Made by a program: the position numbers and the translations under genes | The notes under the pieces: generated by a model | Seen by the model: only the letters and a program-made list of their open reading frames with translations | Database searches by the model: none | What the model was told of the DNA's origin: nothing | Shown: piece by piece, positions 8,714-19,770 of the stretch | Numbering within the stretch: the stretch's first letter is position 1 | Layout: every line of letters begins with the position of its first letter | DNA from: Hondaea fermentalgiana | Lineage: Eukaryota > Sar > Bigyra > Thraustochytrida > Thraustochytriidae | Length of the DNA stretch: 64,000 nt | Direction of reading: 5' to 3' | Assembly: GCA_014084085.1 (NCBI GenBank) | Contig: NPFB01000020.1 | Coordinates: 173,466-237,465, forward strand

Positions 8714-10486
8714 ATGCTGCCCACGGAAGAAGGAAAGCAGCAAGACCGCGACTTTGGTCGCGAGCTCGAGCAGGGCACTGTCCAGCCCGAGTCGGGCGCG
8801 TCGCTCCCCGCATCCTTCCATGGCAACGAGAAGGCCGGCGCGGACGCAGATGGGTCTGGCCCGCAAAGCGTGGACGCGCCCGAAAAGGAGTTCGTCACGA
8901 AGCCTCAGGATGCAGACTTTTGGTACACCTTCACACACGGGTACTGGAAACAGTTTTCGACGTCGCAAAAAGTTGGCTTCTTCCTTGGCCCAGTCCTTGC
9001 CATCATCTGCGCCTGCATCGAGATCTCCGACGAGCATCCCAAGGCCAACGATGCACTTGCAGGCACCGTCTTCATTGTCATCATGTGGATCTTTGAGACC
9101 GTGCCCATCACCGTGACCACACTCATGCCACTTGTGCTCTACCCGCTCGGGCGCGTCGAGCTCGCCGGAACACTCGCCAAGCAGTACATGAACGGCACCT
9201 CGTTCCTCGTCCTCGGCGCTTTCTTCGTCGTCATGGGTATCGAGGACGCCATGGCCCACAAGCGATTTGCACTCTGGGCTCTCAAGTACTGTGGCACCAA
9301 TCCGAAGATTGTGCTGCTGGGCTTCATGGTCATCACAGCCATCATCTCCATGTTTGCCAGCAACACGTCTTCGACCCTGCTCATGCTTCCCGTAATTCAG
9401 GGTCTTCTGGAGGGTCGCATCGATTCGGCCGATGGCCAGCGCTTCGAAAAGGCTGCTCTTCTCGGCGTCGCGCTTTCGGCCACCTGCGGCGGCTGCGGAA
9501 CGCTCATCGGCACAGCTGCTAATCTTGCGTTTTCCCTTCTTGTCACGGGAACCTTTCCCCAGGTACCTGTAAACTTTCAGACCTGGATGGGGTTTGCTGT
9601 CCCCATTGCCGTGCTCATGGTCGCCACCGCCTGGGCCTCGCTCTCCTTTATTTATCTCCGTGGCACCAGGCTTGACCTGAACACGGCCTCGCTCCAGCGT
9701 GAACGCGAAGCGCTCGGGGCCGTTTCGCGCGACGAAAAGATTCTTGGCGTCGTGCTCTTTCTCATGGTCCTTCTCTGGCTCATCGCCCCTTACACCATCG
9801 AACCATACCTCGGTTTCTGCAGCGACGAGACCTACGACAACAAGTACGACTGCGAGGACGCCGATGATGGCAACTCTTGGTCCGAGTACATCAATGACGG
9901 TGTTGTGGCCATCATGGGTGCCATCGCCCTCTTTTGGATCCCTAGTTCGCAACGCCCTGGCAAGATGCTTCTCGACGAATCCTGCTTCAAACGCTTGCCC
10001 TGGGGCGTCATCCTGCTCCTTGGCGCTGGTTTTGCCATGGCCACTGCCATCTCGGCAAGCGGTCTCTCCTTGGAGGTCAGCAGCATCATTGACTCCGCGA
10101 CTGAGTTTTCCGATGTCGCACTCGTGTCCATTGTCGTTGTCCTTGTCGCAGTCATCACCGAGCTCATCTCCAACGTGGCGGCGGTGACCATCTTCAGCCC
10201 TATCCTGTTCCAGTTGGCTGTCGACAAGCAAATCAACCCGCTGCTCCTGGGGCTTCCCGCCACGATTGCGGCCTCGCTCGCCTTTTTGCTGCCTACCTCG
10301 ACACCGCCCATGGCAATCGCCTTTTCCACGGGTCGCGTTTCCTTTTACGATATGATTACCGGCGGCATGGCCCTCAAACTTGTTGGTATGGTTTTTGCCA
10401 TTGCCTTCCCCTTCATCACTGGATCTGTCTTTGGTGATCTCTCCGAATTCCCGGAGTGGGCCGAGAATTCCTTGTTGCGACGCTAA
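8714..10486 (+). CDS. SLC13/DASS-type divalent anion:Na+ symporter, paralogue B
   Basis: A 590-residue sodium-coupled carboxylate or sulfate carrier of the SLC13/DASS family, second in the array. The frame is open further upstream, but the ATG at 8714 is the first ATG in it and gives the MLPT start and RELEQGTVQPES motif (residues 16-27) shared by all four copies. The SNT motif is at residue 216 and SNV at 486. The second ion-site loop reads GTLIGTAANL, with alanine where A, C and D have glycine. STPPMA is present near the end and the loop has C-x10-C. About ten hydrophobic segments follow the charged N-terminal region. It is closest to C and D in sequence, less so to A. A purine-rich run of AAGGA units (about 8493-8519) lies in the probable leader. 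Confidence 0.92.
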   Translation: MLPTEEGKQQDRDFGRELEQGTVQPESGASLPASFHGNEKAGADADGSGPQSVDAPEKEFVTKPQDADFWYTFTHGYWKQFSTSQKVGFFLGPVLAIICACIEISDEHPKANDALAGTVFIVIMWIFETVPITVTTLMPLVLYPLGRVELAGTLAKQYMNGTSFLVLGAFFVVMGIEDAMAHKRFALWALKYCGTNPKIVLLGFMVITAIISMFASNTSSTLLMLPVIQGLLEGRIDSADGQRFEKAALLGVALSATCGGCGTLIGTAANLAFSLLVTGTFPQVPVNFQTWMGFAVPIAVLMVATAWASLSFIYLRGTRLDLNTASLQREREALGAVSRDEKILGVVLFLMVLLWLIAPYTIEPYLGFCSDETYDNKYDCEDADDGNSWSEYINDGVVAIMGAIALFWIPSSQRPGKMLLDESCFKRLPWGVILLLGAGFAMATAISASGLSLEVSSIIDSATEFSDVALVSIVVVLVAVITELISNVAAVTIFSPILFQLAVDKQINPLLLGLPATIAASLAFLLPTSTPPMAIAFSTGRVSFYDMITGGMALKLVGMVFAIAFPFITGSVFGDLSEFPEWAENSLLRR

Positions 10487-11329
10487 GAGAGTCTTTGCCT
10501 GGTCAAGATCCGAGTTTGCTCACTCTTGTCCAAAGTCATGCGCAGCCGCACGATAGGCCTGCACGACTCACATCAGCACAGACTGGTTGCACGCAGGCGG
10601 TCCTATTTACCTATTTCCGAACCATAAAGGTGTTTTTTTTTCCTTTATCCCGTTTCAGTCCACCCTGTGCGAGACCTATTCAACCCTTTTGTTCTTTCGT
10701 TACATGCTGTGCAACAAGCCGCACTTACAAGGACGAAATCCTTGGATTCGGTGGCGGCTGCGGCGATGCTTGAAACTTCCAAAGTGAAAAAGTACTCCTC
10801 TCCTGCCTGCGCGCCTCTGCTCGATGGCGAGGGTCTGATGTTCGTCAGGCCCGGACCAATCACTCGCTGGGCACCACCCCGTCTCGACAGGATCCCGACA
10901 GCAAGATGCACATCTCAAAGAGTCTCGCGCGACCCCGAACGAGGAAAAAGTTGAAGCGCCGCTGGCTCAGCTGTATGTCGACACTTGTTGTCGCTCCACG
11001 AAGATCGGATTCGAAATTTGAGCTGAGGGGACCTCGAAAGCTTTTTTGCTCGAAATGTCACAGTCACGCGTGATGACAATGCGGCAGCCTTTCGACATCT
11101 TCTCCACGAGCAGAGAATCAAGTGAAGAGAATGCACAACATTGATTGCAGCGCCTCACCTCATCTCATCTCATCGCAGTGCGCACGTGGCTGTGGCTTGG
11201 CTCGTTTTGGTCGAAGTTAATTTAGCAGAACCCGGCATGTGCAGGAAGAGGGAGAAGGTGAGGCCGCTACACTCAGGCTACGGAAAACTGAATCAGCGTA
11301 TCGCGAATGTGAGAGGCGTCGTCCAAGTC

Positions 11330-12000
11330 TGTAGCACGTTCGTGAAGGAAAGTCTTGCCGCCAAAGACGCGGGCTGCCCTCCTCGGACGGATGCCGGCCC
11401 ACAGTCGCAACCGGCCTCGTGGCGGTATCTCTGAGGTCGCTTTGACTCGTGCAGGCACGCTGTCGATGCTCAGCAAGCATTAAAGTATGTGGGAAGCCGC
11501 CTCGACGCGTGCAGCATGCTCATGGCGAGAAGTGTTGCCAACGTCGAGGCTGACTGCCCTCTTCGAGCACCCGCCCGGGGCTCCTGACGGTAGGTAAACT
11601 TCTGAAAGCATTGAAGGTAGAATGAGCTTGGATAGGAATAGGCATGGTGGTTGGTGTGAATGGGAGAGGCGCTGTCGATATTAATGGAAGCGTATCAAGG
11701 GCGACCAGTCCTCCTCAAACACCAGTCCGGCCTCGATGGAGCTCTCTTCGAAAAAGGAGACGAGCTTTGAAATGTATCAGCAGACTGCTTCTTGTTGCTG
11801 GTCGGCTGACGTGAATGTGGGCAATACCTTCCCTGCGCTGCAGCTGACTGTGGCACTCGCACCGCAGCGAGAAGGAGAATCCCCGCGAAGGGCAGTCTGT
11901 CCTCTTCAGCGGAAGACACCAGTCCGGCCTCGATGTTAGGGGGAGATGAGCTCTGAATCTTAGAGGTGGTATGTGTTGCTGGTGACGGGTAACTTGACGC
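11330..12000. repeat. decayed tandem repeats
   Basis: Imperfect direct repeats. CACCAGTCCGGCCTCGATG occurs at about 11719 and again near 11920, each followed by a GAGCTCT-type stretch and then by TGTTGCTGGT. Phrases of the type CTGCCCTCCTCGG and CTGCCCTCTTCGAG recur at about 11386 and 11552. No open frame spans the units. The origin is unknown. Confidence 0.5.
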
Positions 12001-12320
12001 TGTACTTTCCCCAAGAGCATCTCGACAGCAAAGGCACTTCACGCCAAGCAAAAGTTCGGCTTCAACAGAAATGTACATGCGCTTCGAGACAGAGACATCG
12101 CGTTGCCTGGAGTACGAAAAAAGCACTTTGCGGCAAGTCTCGTGGAGAAAGTTTGCACAAATGGGATTGTCTTTGCCAGATAGCAATCCAATTTTAGCAG
12201 ATGAGTGATGAGCTTGAGCTCAAGATGCAGGAATTGAAAGAAAAGCACGAGAGCGTCCAAGCTTGAGAAGCGCTCTCGGTCTTCACCAGCAGGAACTGAT
12301 GGGCCCGGCAGATAGGCGCC

Positions 12321-12410
12321 AAGGACGTGCGTGGCAAGGACGTGCGTGGCAAGGACGTGCGTGGCAAGGACTTGCGTGGCAAGGACGTGCGTGGCAAGGA
12401 CTTGCGTGGA
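12321..12410. repeat. six-copy 15-bp tandem repeat
   Basis: Six head-to-tail copies of AAGGACGTGCGTGGC, two of them with a G-to-T change (AAGGACTTGCGTGGC) and the last ending in GGA. The unit is a multiple of three and reads Lys-Asp-Val/Leu-Arg-Gly on the plus strand. That frame has a stop shortly upstream and ends near 12468, so no complete gene can be shown. Confidence 0.93.
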
Positions 12411-13474
12411 GACGACCTGAATGACGTGTATCGTGAAGACCAGGGAGCTCACGAGGAAGGCCAAAACTAATCGCTCTTGAGCTCCATGTGCAAGAGCTCA
12501 GCCATTGATGGCTTCAAAAGCAGCGCTCTCTCCTCAAGCTCTGCTAGAACTTCTTGGCGTAGAGCGTGGCGATGCGCGCGCGGGGATTGCGTCCCATAAC
12601 GTGCATTGCCATCGCTTGACGAGGCGGACGCTTTCTCCAAAGGACAGCTTTATGCCGAACATGGCAGACCTTAGTTTGCATGAGTGCCAACCGAAGCTGT
12701 CATGGTACATCGTGGCGATGCCGCTCAAGTCCAAGCACATAGGCACGAGCCGTGCAAGCGCGAATGGCTTGTATTATCTAGCAAGAGGGATTGATTGCCC
12801 ACGTCCAATGCGAAGCCTGCAATGCGAAGCATGCACACGCAAGTGCAGAGATAAATCTGCGCAGTTCGTCTCAGCTGGTGTCGTCGTCATCATCATTGTT
12901 GCCGCTAAGGATGGATTGTCGCACGGATGATGAGCAACCTCATCCGTGCCGGCCGCGAGCCCAACGATCGACAAAGAAAACTCGAGCAAGCGAAGCCGTC
13001 CCGGCCGTGGCAGCCTCTTGAAGAAACATCGGTCGCGTACCCGATGCAAGATCATCGAGGTTCTCTGGGACGGGTGCACTTGCCTGCTGTAGCAGCATCC
13101 TCTAGAAACTGCGCCAGATCCAACCGCTGCTGCCTCGGATCCAAGATCCTCGCCCGGCACCGCTGGACCGGGCGAGGCTCGATGACGCTCTCGCGCGAGT
13201 GGTCTTGAGTCGACGTTAGACGACCTAGGAATCGCCTCATTCCCCCCGCTTGTTCGTGTCAATCGCAAGCTTGCGCTGGCGCTGGCAATCGGCGCGCGCC
13301 GGGACTTAACGCAGGGCCGCGACGTCTCAGGCGCTGCCACGTAGCTTCCTCTTACCCTCCCGCCGCTTTCCCATTTCTCTCCTCGCATCGCGTTGCATTG
13401 CATCGCATCGCGGGAGCAACTGCGAGCGGGCATCGCCGCCTCCCACCCGCCGCCGCACCCAGGCCCGCCTTCCT

Positions 13475-13550
13475 CTTTTTCTTTTCTTTTCTTTTCTTTT
13501 CTTTTCTTTTCTTATCTTATCTTATCTTATCTTTTCTTTCCCTTTCCTTC
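13475..13550. repeat. (CTTTT)n / (CTTAT)n pentanucleotide repeat
   Basis: A pyrimidine-rich run of CTTTT units that changes to CTTAT units in the middle and back again, in the spacer before transporter C. Confidence 0.93.
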
Positions 13551-15295
13551 GATCTTCCAGCCCACATCATGGAATAGCTGCGGGAGTGTAGCCCCACACC
13601 ACGGGTCGCATACGCAGCCCACGCTCGGTGCGGCCAAGCTGTATGCGCCTTTGCGTGTGGGAAAAGGTGTGGGAGCGAGGGTGGAAGGAAGGGAGCGAGC
13701 GTGCGTGTCGTGCCGTGGGAAGGGAGACAGGAAGGCAGGCGTGCGCGGATCGATCGAACGAACTGTGGCCCTGCTTATTCCGCTCCCGTCCGTTGTTCAC
13801 CGGAGGGTTGACCCGAGGTCGCTCCTCGCGGACGCGACGCACACCGAAAGTGAGCGCAGGCAGACTCGCACGCGCTGCTGCTGCTTGTTTGTTGCTGCTT
13901 ACTACTGCAGCGGCTCCCTGCGACAGAGCCATGCGCAAGCGTAATGCGAGTTTCAAGGCGGGAAGCCGCTGCCGGGCTTACACGGTCGGTGCAACCCGAG
14001 CCTCCGAGGCGGCGCTGCAGGCCAGCCATCGCGGGCCGACCATATCGTCCGTGGCCGCGGCATCCGTGCCAGTCCTGCCAGCTGCGCCAGGCAGAGCGAG
14101 AGGCTCCTTGGGCAAGTTGCAGTTGCATGGTTGCGCTCCCAGCAGCAGCAGGCTGGCGACAGCTGCGCGTATTTGAACCCGACTCTTGCATGTGTGAGTG
14201 AGCCAGACAGGGCCAGTCTGAGGGTGCGTGAGCCGGAGGAAACGACTGCTCGTTGGGCGTCGCACGTGCGAGGAGGATAGCGCGGATGGAGGGAGAGAGG
14301 AGAGGAGCGAAGGCCGGGAGAATGGAATGGAGAGCGGAGTGGAGCGGAGAGAGCGGGATGCCTTCCGGTGGAAGGGAGGAGGGAAGGAAGTAAGGAAGGG
14401 AGGGAGGGATGGAGGGAGGGCGGGCGGAGTAGGGCGGGTTTTCTCCCTCCGCCGAGGCCCGCTCGATGCGGGCGGCTGCGGAACGCAGCTCGCATCCTCT
14501 CACTGTGCGAAAGCAACAGCCGGGAACATTTTTTGGCTCGTGACGGCGAGCGCCGCGCGCGCGTCGGGCCATGGCGTGGCAGGCCGATCGAGGCGTGGTT
14601 TCCGGATGCGATGCTTGCCTGCGGCTGCTGCTGCTGCTGCTACGTCTTATTGACGGAGCGGAGTGGAGCGTTCGTTCATGCTGGTGCACGTATGTCCTGC
14701 ATGGCTGAAGAGCTTCCATTGCAAACCAGACCGCCTGTCGCCTGCTGCATCTGCTGCCTGCATCTCGTCTCGCGCCAGGAGCTGGAGGACGGCCTGGCCT
14801 CGAAGCAGATCGATCGAACAAACGAGCGAACGAACGAACGAACGGTGGCGGACGGACGAGGGGACTGGCCCCGGTCGGTCTCAAGTGCTGCCGCAATCAT
14901 TGGCATAGCCGGCGACAATGCGGTGAGATGAGAGTGGACTAGATTGATGCTCGCACCGTTGCTTGTTTTTTCAAATCGAAGTTTCTCTTTCTTTCTTTCT
15001 TTCATCCTTTTTTCCACTGGCCACGCGCGAGAGGGGAGGAAAAGAAATAACAGTAAATCCCTCCTCTTCCAAGGTTCAGCTTCTTCCTTCGCTTTCACGC
15101 TCGCGGCTGCGGGATGTGGGAAGGTTTGATTTCACATACGGTACCTACAGTCCTGCTGAACCAAGGCTTCCGGTTCCGGTCCCTGTTGGGATGGCTGGTC
15201 CGGTTTTCGAAAACGCGGAGAAGGCCTCGACTCGCCATGGTCGCAGAGCTCAGGAGCTTGAACGCGGAGCATCAGCCGATGCCAATGTCGCGCGC

Positions 15296-15336
15296 GATGC
15301 GATGCGATGCGATGCGATGCGATGCGATGCGATGCG
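15296..15336. repeat. (GATGC)8 pentanucleotide repeat
   Basis: Eight perfect GATGC units in the spacer upstream of transporter C. Confidence 0.95.
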
Positions 15337-15859
15337 GCAGACGCTGCGTGTGCGACCGCGAGGCCGTTCCGCGCGCGACGATGCGCCTCGCTCGGAGCGC
15401 CGCGATCGAGCGCGGCGGTGGGGCCCGTCTCCGCGGAGTCGGACGAAGGGAAGGAAAGGGTGCGTTTTTCTTCTTGCTTTTCTCTACTGTTAGTATTTCT
15501 TTCGTTCTTTCTTTCTTTTCAAAATCGTCGCCGTGCGGACGAACTGTAAACCCGACGTCGACAACGAGTTGCCCCCGATCATGATGGCGTCGTCGCCTCG
15601 CGCGCTCGATGCCGTCGCTCGCTTCTTCGTCTCGAGCGTCATTCACTCCTGGCGTCGCTCGGAGCCCAGCGCACGACTCCATCTGTCGACCTGCTCTGCC
15701 GGCCGCCCGGCCGCAGCGGTGCAGCTGCAGCTGCCGACGGCAACGCGTTTGTTCCGAAGCGCGGCCGCCGGAGCCCTACGGCTCGCGTGGAAGGAACCCA
15801 CGGCGCGACCCGGCGGCGCTCCGAGCTTCCGCGCGTTCTCGTCTCGTCTCCAGTCGAGT

Positions 15860-15907
15860 CGAGGCGAGGCGAGGCGAGGCGAGGCGAGGCGAGGCGAGGC
15901 GAGGCGA
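15860..15907. repeat. (GAGGC)9 pentanucleotide repeat
   Basis: Nine perfect GAGGC units in the spacer upstream of transporter C. Confidence 0.95.
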
Positions 15908-16786
15908 ATCGCGTCCATCGTGCGCCCGGGCCTGGGCGGATGGGCATGCGCGAAGCTAAAGACTGGCACGAGTGATCGAAAAGAGCAAGCAGTGACAGCG
16001 TAATCTTTCTTCTATTTCCTTCTTTTCTCGCGCCGCTCAGTCTTCCCGCGCCACGGCGTAGAGGAGACAAGTGTGGCCTGTACCCTCTGAGACAAGTCGG
16101 GACCAGCTGGGCCACGGGGTGGATCGGCAGGCGGCGCGAGACCGGCGACGGAGCGCGGCGACGGGGCGCGGCGACGAGACGCGGAGACAGGACGCGGCGG
16201 ACGAGGCCTCGCGCGCATCAGGGCGCGTGGACGCAACTGCGCGTGCATCTGCGGCGGCGAACAGCAACTGCGCCCTCAGGGCCAGTCGACATGACGGCGG
16301 GAAGAAGACGCGTGCGCGGCCGGCCGAGAAGTATGCGACGCGCCACGGCGGTGCAATATTCTTCGCCGATGACCTCTAGGAAGCACGGCACCAGTGGCAG
16401 GGCAGCACGGCCACGTAGTCATATGCTGGCATAAATTGGGAAGAGCACAAACAAAAGGGCTTCCCCGGGAATCCATCGTCCTTCTCGGGAAATCCGGGAT
16501 CACGCGCGCACGCACGCACGCACGCTCGCTCGCATACTTGCTCTTTTCCCCTCAAACCCTCCCAGGTAGCACTGGGAAACGGACGCAGCCGTAGCCAATC
16601 AAGAGAGCAAAAGCATCCACGCGCGCGCGGCTACGGCCGAATCCAGTCCGAAAGCAAAACCAAAACCGAATCATCCAACCTTCGACAGCCGAATAAAGAC
16701 GCAAAAGAAACGAATTCAGAGTTGCGCCTCGGCAAGCTCAGACATTGCCAGTGTCAAGTGGGAACGGAGTCCTCGTCTGAGAGACC

Positions 16787-18577
16787 ATGCTGCCCCCGAA
16801 CGAGGAGATGCAGCGCGACCGCGACTACAACCGCGAGCTCGAGGGAGGTGCCGTGCAGCCAGAGTCGGTGGCGTCCATGCCAGCTTCATTTCAGATTGAC
16901 AGCGACGAGGGCGCCAAGAATGATGCCGAAGCCACTCCCCAAGCTACAACTACGAGCTACGGGCGTCCCAAGAAGGAGGTCGTCGCCAAGCGTCAGGATG
17001 CCGACTGCTGGGAAACTTACACGCATGGCTACTGGAAGCAGTTCACGCTCATGCAAAAGATTGGCTTCGTGCTCGGCCCTCTCCTGTCCATCATCTTCTG
17101 CTTTGTGGAGATCTCCGACGAACACCCCAAGGCCAACGATGCTCTCGCAGGCACCATCTTCATCGTTGTCATGTGGATCTGCGAAACCGTCCCCATCACC
17201 GTCACCACGCTCATGCCTCTTGTGCTTTACCCTCTCGGAAGCGTCGAGCGCGCCGGCACGCTCGCCCATCAGTACCTGAACCATACCTCGTTCCTCACGC
17301 TCGGCGCCTTCTTTGTCGTCATGGCTATCGAGGACGCCATGGCACACAAGCGCTTTGCACTGTGGGCCCTGCGTTTTTGCGGTACGAACCCGAAGATTGT
17401 GCTGGCCGGCTTTATGGTCATCACGGCCATCGTTTCTATGTTTGCCAGCAACACTTCTGCGACCTTGCTCATGCTCCCCGTCATTCAAGGTCTTCTGGAG
17501 GGCCGCATCAACTCGCCCGATGGCCAGCGCTTCGAAAAGGCGGCGCTCCTCGGCGTCTCGCTCGCTGCCACCTGCGGTGGCTGCGGTACGCTCATCGGCA
17601 CTGGCGCCAACCTTGCCTTTTCCCTTCTCGTCACCGGCACCTTTTCACAGGTCCCTGTGAACTTTCAGACCTGGATGGGATTTGCTATGCCCATTGCCTT
17701 CATCATGGTTGCCACCGCATGGGCTTCGCTCACCTTCATCTACCTTCGTGGCATCAACCTCAACCTCAATACGTCCTCTCTGCAGCGCGAGCGCGAGGAG
17801 CTTGGCCCCGTTTCGCGCGACGAAAAGGTACTCGGCGTCGTCCTCTTTCTCATGGTGGCCATTTGGCTCGTCACTCCCTATGCGATTGAGCCGTACCTCG
17901 GCTACTGCAATGATGAGCAGTACACGAACAAGTACGACTGCGACGCTGCCGACCCTGCAAACTCCTGGGACGAGTACGTGGATGACAGTGTCGTTGCCAT
18001 CATCGGCGCCATTGCTCTCTTTTGGATCCCCAGCTCCCAGCGCCCTGGCGAAATGCTTCTCGACGAGTCCTGCTTCAAGCGTCTGCCCTGGGGTGTCATT
18101 CTGCTTCTTGGCGCTGGTTTTGCTATGGCCACTGCCATTGACTCGAGCGGCCTTTCCTCCGAAGTCAGCAATGTCATTGCCTCTGCAACGGCATTCTCTG
18201 ACATTGCTCTCGTGGCCATTGTCGTAGTCCTCGTGGCAGTTATCACTGAGCTCATCTCCAACGTTGCTTCTGTCACCATCTTTAGCCCCATCCTCTTTCA
18301 GTTGGCCGTTGACAAGGAGATCAACCCGCTGCTGCTCGCTCTTCCCGCCACGATTGCCGCCTCGCTGGCCTTCCTGCTCCCGACGTCGACTCCGCCCATG
18401 GCCATTGCCTTTGCTACGGGCCGTGTCACCTTTTACGACATGATCAAGGGCGGTATGGCCCTCAAGCTTGTTGGTATGGTTCTCGCCATTGGCTTCCCCT
18501 TCATCACCGGAACTGTCTTTGGCGATCTCTCGGAGTACCCTGTTTGGGCTCAGAACTCGAACCTCGGAGCTGCATAA
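16787..18577 (+). CDS. SLC13/DASS-type divalent anion:Na+ symporter, paralogue C
   Basis: A 596-residue carrier of the SLC13/DASS family, third in the array. The ATG at 16787 starts MLPPNEEM and is followed by RELEGGAVQPES (residues 16-27), the shared N-terminal motif. A segment SYGRPKKEVVAKRQDADCW before the first membrane span is shared only with copy D. The family signs are all present: the SNT motif (here SNTSAT), GTLIGTGANL, the SNV motif and STPPMA, plus the C-x10-C loop. Long blocks are nearly identical in DNA to copy D, including silent positions, while neighbouring blocks differ. It ends in NSNLGAA rather than the basic tail of A and B. The role is sodium-coupled uptake of divalent organic anions or sulfate; the exact substrate is not deducible. 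Confidence 0.92.
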   Translation: MLPPNEEMQRDRDYNRELEGGAVQPESVASMPASFQIDSDEGAKNDAEATPQATTTSYGRPKKEVVAKRQDADCWETYTHGYWKQFTLMQKIGFVLGPLLSIIFCFVEISDEHPKANDALAGTIFIVVMWICETVPITVTTLMPLVLYPLGSVERAGTLAHQYLNHTSFLTLGAFFVVMAIEDAMAHKRFALWALRFCGTNPKIVLAGFMVITAIVSMFASNTSATLLMLPVIQGLLEGRINSPDGQRFEKAALLGVSLAATCGGCGTLIGTGANLAFSLLVTGTFSQVPVNFQTWMGFAMPIAFIMVATAWASLTFIYLRGINLNLNTSSLQREREELGPVSRDEKVLGVVLFLMVAIWLVTPYAIEPYLGYCNDEQYTNKYDCDAADPANSWDEYVDDSVVAIIGAIALFWIPSSQRPGEMLLDESCFKRLPWGVILLLGAGFAMATAIDSSGLSSEVSNVIASATAFSDIALVAIVVVLVAVITELISNVASVTIFSPILFQLAVDKEINPLLLALPATIAASLAFLLPTSTPPMAIAFATGRVTFYDMIKGGMALKLVGMVLAIGFPFITGTVFGDLSEYPVWAQNSNLGAA

Positions 18578-19429
18578 ACACCCAATCAATAATTTGCATC
18601 ATATTCTACTGTTTATCTCTCATCATCTTCGCTCTCGTTCTCATTCGCTTGCCTTTGTTGCTCATTCAGAGGACAGTGTCGTTTGCGTTCCGTCATCTTT
18701 GACTACGAAAAAGAAGACGATATAAGCTCAACGACTTGAGAAAATGAGAAAGATCTCTCTCTCTTATTGCAGAAAGTGAAGCGAGCACTTGCGAAGTAAG
18801 TGAGATGCGCACTCGAGATGCCAAGCGCGACCATGATAAAGCACGGTATGCACTTGAGAGATGTACTTTAAAAAGATCAAGGCAACTAGAAATGGAACAA
18901 GATTCTTCAATTGAGCCTCTTGATCTTGTACCATCGCACGATGTACATTTGTGCAACTCTGTAAGCCTCCATCTACGTTATTGGCACATAAAGCAAGCAA
19001 ATCCTTTGGAATCTTCGTACCAGGCACTTCGCAAAGGTCTTGACGCGCTTTCAAGGACAGCAGCTTAGCAATAAGTCTTCGCATTTCAGACTTGAAAAGC
19101 AACTTCGTATTACGTCGTCGCGCAGAGCTTGCGAAGTTTTTCAGAGCAGCAGCTTCACAATATGTCTATAGCATTGCAACAGTGAAGATTACTTTTTTCT
19201 AAACCCTTCGTAAAAGCCTTGATGCGTCCTCGAGAGCAGCAGATTTGCAGCAAACTTCTCGCATACCGATTCAGTTCGATTTCCTTGTCCTCCTTGGAAT
19301 TTGTTGACTGTGAAGGCTGAGAGATCGCTTCAATCAGAACTATGATTCGTTATCATGGAATCCGCACAGGACCCGATAAGTCATTGCGACGATAATTTTC
19401 ATAGTTGAAAGCAATGCGAAAGTCAGCGT

Positions 19430-19770
19430 TCGTTGTCCATGCCCTCACAAAAGCTTTGCAACACATCTGCAGCATCTTCAAGCGTGCACATTTCTCTGGT
19501 CTCCCAAAAGATCTGGCTGCAGAGGCTGGGATGTTGCCTTGCAAGTTCGAATTCAAGGATGAACGCAGAATCTGAGAAGCCACTTCCATACACTTTCGCC
19601 CTTTTGAAAGCAAAAGTCTGCTTTCGTCGCCCTTCCCGCGCAACAGCTTTGCAACAAGTCTCCAGCACCTTCAAGCAAGGCTGGGTTGTGGCCTTGCAAA
19701 TTCGAACTCACATTATGAGCGCAGAATCCGAGGAGCCCTGCTTCGATGTTCCACTCGCCAAAGAGCAACG
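19430..19770. repeat. degenerate two-copy direct repeat (about 155-193 bp period)
   Basis: AGCTTTGCAACACATCTGCA near 19452 recurs as AGCTTTGCAACAAGTCTCCA near 19645. Both are followed by CTTCAAGC, a GGCTGGG-TTG phrase, CCTTGCAA, TTCGAA and GCAGAATCTGAG/GCAGAATCCGAG. The first copy carries about 38 extra bases. Related but more decayed phrases (AGCAGCAG...CAA...TCT) continue back to about 19030. Confidence 0.65.

Larger units (their letters stand above)
10487..16786. other. long intergenic region between transporters B and C
   Basis: 6.3 kb without a convincing gene. From 10.5 to 12.9 kb the base composition is mixed, with decayed tandem repeats and a 15-bp repeat. From 13.2 to 16.7 kb it is GC-rich with many microsatellites (CTTTT, GATGC, GAGGC, CGCA). 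The longest frame, about 1.1 kb on the minus strand near 13.8-14.9 kb, is low-complexity serine, proline and arginine with no recognisable domain. The final 150 bases are probably the leader of transporter C. Confidence 0.5.

Noticed and set aside
8606..10231. 541-codon open frame antisense to transporter B, with like frames antisense to A, C and D
   Set aside because: It mirrors the coding strand: strong third-position C/G bias removes stops on the opposite strand, and it recurs at the same place in each paralogue. The product is Asp/His/Gly-rich with no family likeness.
12321..12410. Six regular repeats that might suggest a CRISPR array
   Set aside because: The 15-bp units are directly adjacent with no spacers, there are no cas genes, and the genome is eukaryotic.
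13775..14896. 373-codon minus-strand frame between transporters B and C
   Set aside because: Low-complexity Ser/Pro/Arg sequence over microsatellites, overlapped by equally open frames on the other strand; no domain and no good start context.
18805..19068. 87-codon plus-strand frame starting with ATG after transporter C
   Set aside because: The peptide is charged and helix-like but has no recognised family, and the region is part of a decayed repeat array; too weak to call a gene.
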